From contig NZ_JBJXRG010000001.1 in NCBI RefSeq assembly GCF_046254955.1, positions 372,001-436,000 of the forward strand: 64,000 nt of DNA. Direction: 5' to 3'. Positions 45,336-54,304 of this stretch are shown in pieces. A program made the position numbers and the translations under genes. Position 1 is the stretch's first letter. Every line of letters starts with the position of its first letter. The notes under the pieces were generated by a model. The model searched no databases, was not told where the DNA came from, and saw only the letters and a program-made list of their open reading frames with translations. This stretch comes from Qipengyuania_C sp046254955 (GTDB taxonomy: Bacteria; Pseudomonadota; Alphaproteobacteria; Sphingomonadales; Sphingomonadaceae).

Positions 45336-46481
45336 TCAGTTTCCTCGATAATAGCGGTGGGGGACAAAAGGCATGGATGTGACGCGGGCGGGCAGGCGCT
45401 TGCCGCGCACCTCAATTTCGAGCTGCGTTTCTTCTTCGGTTTGCGCCATGTCGACATAGCCCATGGCAATGGGATGACCGAGTGTCGGCGAAAAGCCGCC
45501 GCTGGTGACGGTTCCAACCCGTCTATCGTCGGAATAGATTTCCGCGCCTTCGCGAGCGGGCAAGCGGCCTTCGAGCGCCAGCCCGACGCGTTTCTGTGCA
45601 GGACCATCGGCAAGCACTTGGGCTACCTTTTCGTGGCCCATCCAGCCGCCCGCCTCGCGGCGCTTCTTCGTCAGCGCGAAGGTGAGATCAGCGCTGACCG
45701 GATCGATATCCTCGGTCATATCATGGCCATAGAGCGGCAAGCCGGCTTCGAGCCTGAGCGAATCGCGCGCGCCCAGCCCTACCGGTTTAACCCGCTCGTC
45801 AGCGATCAACGCGTTGGCCAGCTTTGAAGCGAATTCTGCCGGAACCGAAATCTCGAAGCCATCTTCTCCGGTGTAGCCCGCGCGGCTGATCCACAGCGGC
45901 ACGCCCTCCCAATCGGCATAGGCGGCGGTCATGAAAGTGAGTTCAGCGGATTGCGGAACGAGCTCGGCCAGCACTTCGCCCGCCTTGGGGCCCTGCAGCG
46001 CCAGCAATGCCTGCTCGTCATAATGGGTGAGCGTGATCGCATCGGGAAGGTGCTCGCGCAGATGGGCGATATCGTCCCACTTGCACGCACCATTCACAAC
46101 CAGGCCGAAATGCGGCCCGGCATTGGTCACCATCAGATCGTCGAGAATGCCGCCATCTTCATTGAGTAGCAGCGAATAGCGCATCCGCCCCTCTGTCAGC
46201 GAGGAGATTGCGCCCGGCAGCAGCGCTTCCAACGCTCCGCCTGCACTGGCCATGTCTCCATCCGGACCGCTCACGGTCAGCTGGCCCATATGGCTGACAT
46301 CAAACAGGCCGGCGCTTTCGCGGGTCCAATCGTGTTCTGCCTTGATGCCCTCATACTGGATCGGCATCTCATAGCCCGCAAACGGCACCATGCGGGCGCC
46401 TTGCGCACGGTGCCAGGCATCAAGCGGCAGCATGCCCAATTCCTCGGCGGCGTTTTCGGTGTTCTCGTCGCTCAAATCCAT
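45336..46481 (-). CDS. gcvT: Aminomethyltransferase (glycine cleavage T protein)
   Basis: The 381-residue protein has ARMVPFAGYEMPIQYEG, GLFDVSHMGQL, the folate-binding SRAGYTGEDGFEISVP and GLGARDSLRLEAGLPLYGHD. It releases ammonia from the lipoyl-bound aminomethyl group and forms 5,10-methylene-THF. The ATG at 46481 has AGGGGA directly upstream and is preferred to an ATG seven codons earlier. A tandem glycine riboswitch precedes the gene. It leads the operon gcvT-gcvH-gcvPA-gcvPB. Confidence 0.95.
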   Translation of the reverse strand: MDLSDENTENAAEELGMLPLDAWHRAQGARMVPFAGYEMPIQYEGIKAEHDWTRESAGLFDVSHMGQLTVSGPDGDMASAGGALEALLPGAISSLTEGRMRYSLLLNEDGGILDDLMVTNAGPHFGLVVNGACKWDDIAHLREHLPDAITLTHYDEQALLALQGPKAGEVLAELVPQSAELTFMTAAYADWEGVPLWISRAGYTGEDGFEISVPAEFASKLANALIADERVKPVGLGARDSLRLEAGLPLYGHDMTEDIDPVSADLTFALTKKRREAGGWMGHEKVAQVLADGPAQKRVGLALEGRLPAREGAEIYSDDRRVGTVTSGGFSPTLGHPIAMGYVDMAQTEEETQLEIEVRGKRLPARVTSMPFVPHRYYRGN

Positions 46482-46516
46482 TCCCCTGACAGGACCACGC
46501 ACCGCTGATTGCGATG

Positions 46517-46706
46517 CGCTGCCCCCTCTGTCGGGAAACCTGAGAGCTTAGCTCGCCATGGCGAGCCTTCCCCTTCGGTGGCGCAGCCTTGCGGCAAACG
46601 CGCTTTCCAGAGTGTCGATCGTAGCGCGGTCCGGTTGCCTGAGAGTTTCCGGGGCGGTTGCTCCTTCGGCGTCGCGAGGTCTTTCAACCTGTTGAACTCT
46701 CCCGCT
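46517..46706 (-). promoter_or_regulatory. Tandem glycine riboswitch upstream of gcvT
   Basis: On the minus strand the leader has two similar aptamers. The first begins GGGAGAGTTCAACAGG and contains CGAAGGAGCAACCGCC and CTCTCAGGCAACCGGACC. The second contains CGAAGGGGAAGG and CTCTCAGGTTTCCCGACAGAGGGGGCAG. The paired GAGAGT...CTCTCAGG and CGAAGG elements in two copies are diagnostic of the cooperative glycine riboswitch. It lies 36 bases before the gcvT start and should switch the glycine cleavage operon on when glycine is plentiful. Confidence 0.95.
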
Positions 46707-46769
46707 GATACGTCCGCAGAATCGCTTCCGCGGCGACGGCTCAAGCCCTGCGCGATTCCAGCGCAGCGG

Positions 46770-49427
46770 TCAATCCAGATTGGGTCTGAGCCAACGTTCA
46801 GCCGTGGAAATATCGACCCCGCGCCGCTCGGCATAGTCCTCAAGCTGGTCGCGTCCGATCCGCGCGACGCCGAAATACTGGCTTTCGGGGTGTCCGAAGT
46901 AGAACCCGCTGACTGCCGAAGTCGGATACATGGCGAAATTTTCAGTGAGCGTGATGCCGGTGTTGGCTTCCGCATCAAGCAGGTTGAACAGGATCGGCTT
47001 GAGCGAGTGATCGGGGCATGCCGGATAGCCCGGAGCGGGGCGGATGCCGCGATACTCTTCCTTGATCAGCGCCTCATTGGTCAGCTGCTCACCCGGTGCA
47101 TAGCCCCACAAATCGGTGCGCGTATGCAAATGAAGCCGCTCGGCAAAAGCCTCGGCGAATCGGTCCGACAGCGCCTTCAGGAGGATGTCCGAGTAATCAT
47201 CCTTGTCTTCAAGGAAGCGCTTCGAATGCTCTTCGATCCCGTGAATGCCGACCGCGAAGCCGCCGATCCAGTCACCCGCCGGATCGATGAAATCGGCGAG
47301 GCACATATTGGCGCGATCGCGGCTTTTCTTGACCTGCTGGCGCAGGAAGGAAAGCGTGACATGCTCTTTGCGCCCCCCTTCCCTGATAAATTCCCGGTGA
47401 ATCGTCACGTCATCGCCGTCGCGCGCGCAGGGCCAGAAACCCGCGACGCCTTTTGCGGTGAGCCATTTCTCGCCGATAATCCGGTCGAGCATGGCATTGG
47501 CATCGGCAAACAGCTGCGTGGCAGTTTCGCCAACCAATTCGTCGCTCAGGATCGCCGGATAATTGCCGTGCAATTCCCACGCGCGGAAGAATGGCGTCCA
47601 GTCGATGTAGCTGCGCAGATCGGCCAGATCCCAGTCATCGAACACATGCACCCCCGGCTGGAGAGGCGGAGCCGGCTTGTCGGAGAGGAAAGCATCGTAA
47701 TAGTTAGCCCGCGCCTCTTCCAGGCTGAGCAGCACGCTCGGGGTCTTGCCGGCGCGCGCTTCGCGGACCTTCACATATTCGCCCGAAACTTCTTCGACGA
47801 AGTCATCGCACAGCGTATCGGAGAGGAGCTTTGAGGCGACGCCCACCGCGCGGCTCGCATCGAGCACATGAATCACCGGGCCATCATAGGCCGGATCGAT
47901 CCGCAGCGCGGTGTGGACTTTGCTGGTGGTCGCCCCGCCGATCAGCAGAGGCAAGTTCATTTCAGCTCGGGTCATTTCCTCGGCCACGGTCACCATCTCG
48001 TCGAGCGAGGGGGTAATGAGGCCCGAAAGCCCGATCATGTCGGCCTGGTTGTCATTGGCCGATTTGAGGATGTCCTGCCACGGCACCATCACGCCGAGGT
48101 CGATCACGTCATAGCCATTACATTGCAGCACGACGCCGACGATGTTCTTGCCGATATCATGCACATCGCCTTTGACCGTCGCCATCACGATCTTGCCCTT
48201 GGCCTTGCGCTCCTCTTCGGGGAGCAGATCCTTTTCCGCTTCGATAAAGGGGATGAGGTGGGCCACGGCCTTCTTCATCACGCGCGCTGATTTGACCACT
48301 TGGGGCAGGAACATCTTGCCGCTGCCGAACAGGTCACCGACGACATTCATGCCGTCCATTAGCGGGCCTTCAATCACTTCGATCGGTCGCCCGCCGCTTG
48401 CAGCCAGCGCGGCGCGCGCTTCTTCGGTATCGGCGACAACATGCGCGTCGATCCCCTTGACCAGCGCGTGCTCCAGTCGCCGCTGGACCGGCCATCCGCG
48501 CCATTCCTCGGCTTCCTTCTCGTCCTTGGCCGAGACACCCTTGTAGCTTTCGGCCAGCGCGATCAGCCGCTCGGTCGCATCCGGCCTGCGGCACAGGATC
48601 ACGTCCTCGCAGGCATCGCGCAACTCGGGTTCGATATTGTCGTAGATGTCGAGCTGGCCGGCGTTGACGATCGCCATGTCGAGACCGGCGGGGATCGCAT
48701 GATAGAGGAACACCGAATGCATCGCGCGGCGCACCGTCTCGTTGCCGCGGAAGCTGAAAGAGAGATTGGACAAGCCGCCCGATGTCTTGGCGTGATGGCA
48801 AGCCGCCTTGATCTCTGCCACCGCTTCGATGAAGTCGAGCCCGTAGCGATCGTGCTCTTCCATGCCCGTCGCCACGGCAAAGATGTTCGGGTCGAAAATG
48901 ATGTCTTCGGGCGGGAAGCCGATGCCCGTCAGCAGCTCGTAAGCGCGCGAACAGATTTCGACCTTGCGCTCTTTGGTATCGGCCTGCCCGGCAGTATCGA
49001 ACGCCATCACGACGACGGCCGCACCATAGTCCATGCACTTGCGCGCCTGCTCGAGAAACGCCTCTTCGCCTTCCTTCATCGAGATCGAATTGACGATCGG
49101 CTTGCCCGATACGCATTTAACGCCCGCTTCGATGACTTCCCACTTGGAGCTATCGATCATCACCGGCACCCGCGCGATATCGGGTTCGGCAGAGATCAGC
49201 TTGATGAAGGTCTGCATCGCCTCGACCGCGTCCAGCAGGCCTTCGTCCATGTTGACGTCAATCACCTGCGCGCCGTTTTCGACCTGCTGGCGCGCGACTT
49301 CGACCGCGGTGGCATAGTCGCCTGCCATGATGAGTTTCTTGAACCGGGCCGAACCGGTCACATTGGTGCGCTCGCCTATATTGACGAATTGCGAACCAGA
49401 AGGGCGATCAGACAATTTTTCGGTCAT
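46770..49427 (-). CDS. metH: Methionine synthase, folate-, cobalamin- and activation-domain subunit
   Basis: The 885-residue protein has the methyl-THF-binding domain (VNIGERTNVTGSARFKKLI at the start, then VIDVNMDEGLLD). The cobalamin-binding module follows, with the His ligand in DVHDIGKNIVGVVLQ and GLSGLITPSLDEM, and then the SAM-binding reactivation domain with RPAPGYPACPDH. It lacks the homocysteine-binding domain, which is encoded by the separate upstream gene. The start at MTEKLSDRP overlaps the upstream stop by four bases. With its partner it makes methionine from homocysteine and methyl-THF using vitamin B12. No cobalamin riboswitch is visible nearby. Confidence 0.95.
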   Translation of the reverse strand: MTEKLSDRPSGSQFVNIGERTNVTGSARFKKLIMAGDYATAVEVARQQVENGAQVIDVNMDEGLLDAVEAMQTFIKLISAEPDIARVPVMIDSSKWEVIEAGVKCVSGKPIVNSISMKEGEEAFLEQARKCMDYGAAVVVMAFDTAGQADTKERKVEICSRAYELLTGIGFPPEDIIFDPNIFAVATGMEEHDRYGLDFIEAVAEIKAACHHAKTSGGLSNLSFSFRGNETVRRAMHSVFLYHAIPAGLDMAIVNAGQLDIYDNIEPELRDACEDVILCRRPDATERLIALAESYKGVSAKDEKEAEEWRGWPVQRRLEHALVKGIDAHVVADTEEARAALAASGGRPIEVIEGPLMDGMNVVGDLFGSGKMFLPQVVKSARVMKKAVAHLIPFIEAEKDLLPEEERKAKGKIVMATVKGDVHDIGKNIVGVVLQCNGYDVIDLGVMVPWQDILKSANDNQADMIGLSGLITPSLDEMVTVAEEMTRAEMNLPLLIGGATTSKVHTALRIDPAYDGPVIHVLDASRAVGVASKLLSDTLCDDFVEEVSGEYVKVREARAGKTPSVLLSLEEARANYYDAFLSDKPAPPLQPGVHVFDDWDLADLRSYIDWTPFFRAWELHGNYPAILSDELVGETATQLFADANAMLDRIIGEKWLTAKGVAGFWPCARDGDDVTIHREFIREGGRKEHVTLSFLRQQVKKSRDRANMCLADFIDPAGDWIGGFAVGIHGIEEHSKRFLEDKDDYSDILLKALSDRFAEAFAERLHLHTRTDLWGYAPGEQLTNEALIKEEYRGIRPAPGYPACPDHSLKPILFNLLDAEANTGITLTENFAMYPTSAVSGFYFGHPESQYFGVARIGRDQLEDYAERRGVDISTAERWLRPNLD

Positions 49428-50473
49428 CAGGCTGCAATCGAAAAAGGTTCGAGGCCAGCCAGCCGCATCACGGTATCGGCAGCAGGAATTGAACGCGGTT
49501 TCACACCCTCGACCGCTACTGCCATCGCAGCGATATGTTCGGGCGTAGAGCCGCAGCACCCGCCCACAATATTGACCCGGCCGTTCTCCGCCCATTCGCG
49601 GATAAGACCGGCAGTCGTCTCGGGCAATTCGTCATATTCGCCCAGCTCGTTGGGCAGGCCGGCATTGGGATAAGCCATCAGCAATGTGTCGGCGATACCG
49701 GAAAGCAGCTGCACATGCGGCCGCAGCTGGTCGGCGCCGAAGCTGCAGTTAAGCCCGATCGTCGCGGGCTTCGCATGGCGCACCGTGTACCAGAATGCCT
49801 CGACCGTGTGGCCCGAAAGGTTGCGACCGGACAGGTCGGTCAACGTGAGCGAAATCATCAGCGGCACATCGCGGCCAAGCTCGCGCTCGAGCTCCTTCAC
49901 CCCCATGATCGCGGCTTTGCAATTGAGCGTATCGAAGATCGTTTCAATGAGGATAAAATCCGCCCCGCCTTCGAGCAGTGCGGCGGCCTGTTCGCGGTAA
50001 ACGTCCTTGACTTCGTCGAAGGTCACTTCGCGAAAACCGGGGTCCTCGACGTCCGGCGAAAGCGATAGCGTCTTATTGGTCGGCCCCATTGCGCCGCACA
50101 CGAAGCGCGGCCTGCTGTCCTTTGCCGTGGCCTCATCGCATGCTTCGCGAATGATCCTCGCGGCGGCAATATTGATGTCCGCCACCAGACTTTCCGCCCC
50201 GTAATCGGCCTGGCTGATGCGGTTTGCGTTGAAGGTATTGGTCGCCAGCAAAGTCGCACCGGCATCTATATACTTGTCGCAGATCGCACGGATCACCTGC
50301 GGCTGCGTCAGGTTGACGAGATCGTTATTGCCCTTCTGGTCCTGCGCCAGCCCGGTATCACCGGCGTATTCCTCAGCAGCGAGCTTCGCATTCTGGATTG
50401 CAGTGCCATAGGGGCCATCCTTGACGAGGATCGCCTCGCTCGCAGCAGCCTGGAGTTTCTCAAGCGCGCTCAT
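49427..50473 (-). CDS. metH: Methionine synthase, homocysteine-binding subunit
   Basis: The 348-residue protein is the N-terminal homocysteine S-methyltransferase domain of MetH as a separate gene. Zinc ligands are visible as the Cys in GLNCSFGADQL and the CC pair in VGGCCGSTPEHI. The start MSALEKLQAAA overlaps the metF stop by one base (TAATG), and the stop overlaps the second metH gene by four bases, which favours equal production of the two halves. Splitting MetH this way is usual in alphaproteobacteria and is not damage. Confidence 0.93.
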   Translation of the reverse strand: MSALEKLQAAASEAILVKDGPYGTAIQNAKLAAEEYAGDTGLAQDQKGNNDLVNLTQPQVIRAICDKYIDAGATLLATNTFNANRISQADYGAESLVADINIAAARIIREACDEATAKDSRPRFVCGAMGPTNKTLSLSPDVEDPGFREVTFDEVKDVYREQAAALLEGGADFILIETIFDTLNCKAAIMGVKELERELGRDVPLMISLTLTDLSGRNLSGHTVEAFWYTVRHAKPATIGLNCSFGADQLRPHVQLLSGIADTLLMAYPNAGLPNELGEYDELPETTAGLIREWAENGRVNIVGGCCGSTPEHIAAMAVAVEGVKPRSIPAADTVMRLAGLEPFSIAA

Positions 50474-51399
50474 TATTGGCCTCCCCGCGGGCGCACACCG
50501 AGCATATGGCAAATCGCATAGCTCAGTTCGGCCCGGTTCAAAGTGTAGAAGTGGAAATCGCGTACATCGCCCGCATACAGGCGGCGGCACAGCTCGGCAG
50601 CGACAGTAGCCGATACCAGCTGGCGTGCTGCAGGGCGTTCGTCCAGACCGGCAAAAAGGCCTTCCATCCAATCGGGTATCGCGGTGCCGCACAGGCCGCT
50701 CATCCGCTGGACGGCAGCAAAGCTCATCACCGGCATGATGCCCGGAATGATTTCGGCATCAATCCCGGTGTTGGCAGCCTTGTCACGGAAACGGAAGAAA
50801 CATTCCGGATCAAAGAAGAACTGGGTGATCGCGCGGCTGGCCCCGGCATCAAGCTTGCGCTTCAAATTGTCGAGATCATCTGCCTCGCTGGCCGCATCGG
50901 GATGCACTTCGGGATAGGCGCCGACCGAGATCTCGAACGGTGCGATGGCCTTCAACCCGGCAACCAATTCGGCCGCATTGGCATAGCCTTGGGGATGCGG
51001 CGAAAAGCTATGTTCACCTTCTGGCGGATCGCCGCGCAGGGCGACGATGTGACGAATGCCGCTTTCCCAATAATGGCGCGCAACCGCATCAACTTCTTCG
51101 CGCGTTGCGTCGACACAGGTCAGATGCGCGGCGGCAGGAATACCGGTTTCGTTATTGATCCGAACGACTTGTTCGTGCGTACGCTCGCGGGTCGAACCGC
51201 CGGCGCCGTATGTAACGGACATGAAGCGCGGCGCAAGCGGAGCAAGCGTCGCAACACTTTCGCGCAGGGTGTTGGCCATCTTGTCGGTCTTGGGGGGGAA
51301 GAACTCGAAGCTGACATTGATGTCCCCCGGCAAGCCGGAAAACAGCGGTTCATCATGCGCGGTTCGCTCTTCGTGGGCTGGGTCAAGCTCGGCGGTCAT
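50473..51399 (-). CDS. metF: 5,10-methylenetetrahydrofolate reductase
   Basis: The 308-residue flavoprotein has VSFEFFPPKTDKM near the N-terminus, FMSVTYGAGGSTRE, IVALRGDPPEG and ITQFFFDPECFFRF. It reduces 5,10-methylene-THF to 5-methyl-THF for MetH. The start overlaps the ArsR-methyltransferase gene by four bases and the stop shares one base with metH. The full order arsR-methyltransferase, metF, metH, metH reads as one operon. Confidence 0.95.
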   Translation of the reverse strand: MTAELDPAHEERTAHDEPLFSGLPGDINVSFEFFPPKTDKMANTLRESVATLAPLAPRFMSVTYGAGGSTRERTHEQVVRINNETGIPAAAHLTCVDATREEVDAVARHYWESGIRHIVALRGDPPEGEHSFSPHPQGYANAAELVAGLKAIAPFEISVGAYPEVHPDAASEADDLDNLKRKLDAGASRAITQFFFDPECFFRFRDKAANTGIDAEIIPGIMPVMSFAAVQRMSGLCGTAIPDWMEGLFAGLDERPAARQLVSATVAAELCRRLYAGDVRDFHFYTLNRAELSYAICHMLGVRPRGGQ

Positions 51400-52385
51400 G
51401 CGCTGGCTCTCCGCTTGGCGGATGTGCCTTTTGCCGCACCCTTGCGTTCGCCGAGCCAGATCTTGACTACCAGTTCGCCGCCATCGAGAGCGATCGGGTC
51501 GGTCGGCGCGTAGCCCGCGTCCACCAGCAAGTCGCGCATCACATCATCGGCAAAGCCCAGCCGCGCATGCGCGTGCCGGGTCCGCAATTCCTCGCGGTCG
51601 TGCGCGGCGAAATCGACGATGGCAATGCGCCCGCCGGGTTCGGTTACCCGGGCCGCTTCGGCCAACACCCCCGCCGGGTTTTGTGCAAAATGGAGGACCT
51701 GGTGCAGAAGGATCGTGTCGAAGGAGCGGGCATTGAACGGCAGTTCCGAAAAGTCGCCCTGCACGATCTCGACCGCGTCGGCCGGAAGGTGCTGCAGTTT
51801 GGCACGCGCCACCCGCAGCATGTCGAGGCTGTTGTCGAGCGCAACGACATGATCCGCTTCGGCGGCAAACAGCTCTGCCATCCGTCCTGTGCCAGTCCCG
51901 ATATCGAGCAGGCGACCCAGCGATACATTACCCAGCGCCGCGACCAGTTCCTTCTCGACCAGTCTGTCCGGACTGTGCAGCTGGCGCAGATTGTCCCACT
52001 CTTCGGCATGACGCGCGAAATACTGCTCGGCGCCTTCCTGCCGGTTGGCCCGGATGGCCGCGAGCTTGCGGCGATCTGCAGCACAATCCTTGGCGAAAGT
52101 AGCATCTTCCCGCTCGGCGATAGCCAGCAAGCGATCAACAGCCTCGCCCAACGGCTGTGCCGAAGCTCCCGAAGCAAGCGAGCGCAGGAACACCCAGCTG
52201 CCTTCGCGGCGGCGCTCGGCCAGTTCCGCGTCGCACAATATGCTGACATGGCGCGAAACACGCGGCTGGCTTTGGCCGAGGACCTGCGCTAACTCGCCCA
52301 CGGCGAGCTCCATTGCGCCCAGCAGGCGCATGACGCGCAGCCTGGTCGGATCGGCCAGTGCCCGGATGATTGCCTCGATCGTCAT
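51396..52385 (-). CDS. ArsR-type regulator fused to a SAM-dependent methyltransferase
   Basis: The 329-residue protein has an N-terminal winged-helix ArsR domain (IIRALADPTRLRVMRLLGAME, then LGQSQPRVSRHVSILCDAEL, residues about 6-70). A class I methyltransferase domain follows (GRLLDIGTGTGRMAELFA, ALDNSLDML). No metal-binding cysteine pair is evident in the ArsR part, so the ligand is probably SAM or S-adenosylhomocysteine, bound by the second domain. Regulators of this fused type occur next to methionine genes in alphaproteobacteria, where ArsR-family SahR-type control has been described. It heads the metF-metH operon and probably represses it. Confidence 0.92.
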   Translation of the reverse strand: MTIEAIIRALADPTRLRVMRLLGAMELAVGELAQVLGQSQPRVSRHVSILCDAELAERRREGSWVFLRSLASGASAQPLGEAVDRLLAIAEREDATFAKDCAADRRKLAAIRANRQEGAEQYFARHAEEWDNLRQLHSPDRLVEKELVAALGNVSLGRLLDIGTGTGRMAELFAAEADHVVALDNSLDMLRVARAKLQHLPADAVEIVQGDFSELPFNARSFDTILLHQVLHFAQNPAGVLAEAARVTEPGGRIAIVDFAAHDREELRTRHAHARLGFADDVMRDLLVDAGYAPTDPIALDGGELVVKIWLGERKGAAKGTSAKRRASA

Positions 52386-52393
52386 TGCCTCAC

Positions 52394-52413
52394 ATATAAA
52401 GATATTCTTATAT
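52394..52413. promoter_or_regulatory. Candidate operator of the ArsR-methyltransferase regulator
   Basis: ATATAAAGATATTCTTATAT is a near-palindrome (16 of 20 positions symmetrical) lying nine bases upstream of the regulator's start codon. It is the most AT-rich stretch in the region, and its place fits autoregulation of the whole met operon. The site may overlap the promoter -10 region or the leader. Confidence 0.65.
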
Positions 52414-52519
52414 CTGTAAATGCCCCGAAGAACGGATACCGCGGAGGACCTTAAAATACTCTAACTTGCCAAGCCTTCCCCGCGCTGGGAAAAGGCCTGC
52501 GGAAGGGGATCGGGCGCGC

Positions 52520-53287
52520 ATGTATCCGTCACAATGGCATCGCATCTATGGCGACCAGACCGGGGAATCCGCTCGGCGCATCCTGCTTCCTCTACTGGAG
52601 CGTTTCGATGTTTCGTCGATGGTCGAGGTGGGTTGCGGCCACGGGCATTGGTCACGGGTCGCGCTCGAGCACGGCATTGACGAGATTTTGGCAATCGACG
52701 GCCCGTGGAATGAACAAAGCAAATTGCTGATCGACGCCGGCAATTACCGCGAAGCCGATCTGGGCCAGCCGCTCGATCTTGGCCGCCGCTTCGATCTCGC
52801 AGTTTGCCTCGAAGTTGCGGAACATGTTGCCGCCGAAGGTGCCGGAAACCTGGTCGCATCATTGGTTAAAGCCGCGGATGTAATACTGTTCGGAGCGGCA
52901 ATCCCGATGCAGGGCGGCCATGGTCATATCAACGAGCAATGGCCAAGCTATTGGCGCGCGCTTTTCGAGCCGCATGGCTATGAACCCTTCGATCTGGTTA
53001 GGCCGGTCCATTGGGAAGACCGCGAGGTTCACTATTGGTATCGCCAGAACGCGTTTGTTTACGTCAATCGCGCCGCACCTCTGGCAATCGAGCGCGCCGG
53101 TCTCGGGGCATCTGGGGGTGATCTCGTGCCGTCTACCCGAGGTCTATTGGCGCCGATGGATGCCGTGCATCCGGAGAAATACGAGGAGGTGGCTTCCTAC
53201 AAGTCGATTGCTTTCAAGCGTTTGGCGCGGAATTTTCCAGCGTGGGCAGCGCGGCGCCTGAAATCGAAACTGACGGGCGAAGGCTGA
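52520..53287 (+). CDS. SAM-dependent methyltransferase, first gene of the exopolysaccharide locus
   Basis: The 255-residue protein has a class I methyltransferase motif SMVEVGCGHGHWSRVALEHG about 40 residues in, and LAIDGPW at the second acidic position. The middle part (GHGHINEQWPSYWRALFEPHGY) resembles the small FkbM/Methyltransf_21-like or sugar methyltransferases found in polysaccharide clusters. An ATG at 52520 is chosen; an upstream TTG in frame would add a basic extension. It is followed at once by a glycosyltransferase-like gene with a TTG start. The acceptor sugar is unknown. Confidence 0.82.
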   Translation: MYPSQWHRIYGDQTGESARRILLPLLERFDVSSMVEVGCGHGHWSRVALEHGIDEILAIDGPWNEQSKLLIDAGNYREADLGQPLDLGRRFDLAVCLEVAEHVAAEGAGNLVASLVKAADVILFGAAIPMQGGHGHINEQWPSYWRALFEPHGYEPFDLVRPVHWEDREVHYWYRQNAFVYVNRAAPLAIERAGLGASGGDLVPSTRGLLAPMDAVHPEKYEEVASYKSIAFKRLARNFPAWAARRLKSKLTGEG

Positions 53288-53293
53288 GGCGAA

Positions 53294-54304
53294 TTGGCCA
53301 CACGGATTGCCACCTGGTTTGTCGCCGACAATCAAGCAGATGCGACTTTCTTCCCGCAGGTCGGAGCACGCTCGGATTGCAGCGAAGCGCAAGCGGTCTA
53401 CTGGCGCTGTGCAGTGGTATTTTTTACTTCGAGCCTGGCGGTCAATCCGCACGCGCCGCACGCCTTCTATACCAATTGCGAGCCACCCGAAATTGATGGG
53501 CTCGATATCGGCCTCCTGTTCGAGCGCTGGGGTATCGAAGTTGTCCAGCTTCCGATCACCTTTCGCCTTGATTCAGGTGCCGTTGAAAGCTGGGGCAACC
53601 AGTTTTATGTATTTGATATCCTGCGACATTTTGTTCATCAAGAAGATGACGAACAGCTTGTCCTACTCGATAGTGATTGCATCTGGCTCGAGCCGGTCGA
53701 TACGCTTGCCGAAGCCATCGCCGAACACGGCGCGTTGACCTACCCGCTGGACGATAATGAGCACCGCGAGGGCGAGCCGATCAACGGATTATCGCGTGAG
53801 GGCATGGCGCGGTTTACCATGCGGCATGGAGCAAAGGCCCAGGAGCGGATCGAATATTGCGGCGGCGAGATCATCGCGGTCGACCGTCTGACGGCTGGCC
53901 GGATTGTCGAAAGCTTCGCTAAGCTTTGGCCTCATCTCCAGGCCGATGTGGCGGATTCGCCGCGCGAAGAAGCGCATTTACTTTCGGTCATTTACGCGCT
54001 GGAAGGTATCGCGATCGGCACTGCGGAGCGTTTCATCCGCCGGATGTGGACAACCTTCCGCTACAACAACCTTGCCCCTTCGGATCGCTGGCTGACGTTG
54101 TGGCACTTGCCGGCCGAGAAACGCACGGGGTTTACCAATTTGTTTGAACGAATTGCTGCTGATCCCGCTGCCGATCCGCGCACCGGCGCCGATGCGCTGG
54201 GTCTCACCTTCGAGAACTACTGCACGGCGATGGGCTGGCCCCATCGTGGCCCTGTGAAATTCATTCGCGATCTTGCGCACAAGCTCTCCGAGAAGTTTCG
54301 TTGA
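53294..54304 (+). CDS. Glycosyltransferase-like protein, TTG start
   Basis: The 336-residue protein has no in-frame ATG near its beginning; TTG at 53294 gives MATRIATWFVADN, and GAGGCG lies just before it. A D-x-D-like segment LVLLDSDCIWLEPVD sits after about 120 residues, typical of nucleotide-sugar-binding glycosyltransferases, and the C-terminal part is helical. Its end overlaps the start of the WcaI-like gene (TTGA), also a TTG start. The sugar it transfers cannot be told from sequence. Confidence 0.78.
   Translation: MATRIATWFVADNQADATFFPQVGARSDCSEAQAVYWRCAVVFFTSSLAVNPHAPHAFYTNCEPPEIDGLDIGLLFERWGIEVVQLPITFRLDSGAVESWGNQFYVFDILRHFVHQEDDEQLVLLDSDCIWLEPVDTLAEAIAEHGALTYPLDDNEHREGEPINGLSREGMARFTMRHGAKAQERIEYCGGEIIAVDRLTAGRIVESFAKLWPHLQADVADSPREEAHLLSVIYALEGIAIGTAERFIRRMWTTFRYNNLAPSDRWLTLWHLPAEKRTGFTNLFERIAADPAADPRTGADALGLTFENYCTAMGWPHRGPVKFIRDLAHKLSEKFR

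Noticed and set aside
48441..49673. A 410-codon plus-strand open frame opposite the metH genes
   Set aside because: Antisense shadow of conserved MetH codons; no motif and no ribosome-binding site.
46770..50473. Broken metH (frameshift) instead of two genes
   Set aside because: The two frames overlap by four bases with a clean start, each covers whole domains, and a split MetH is the normal form in these bacteria.
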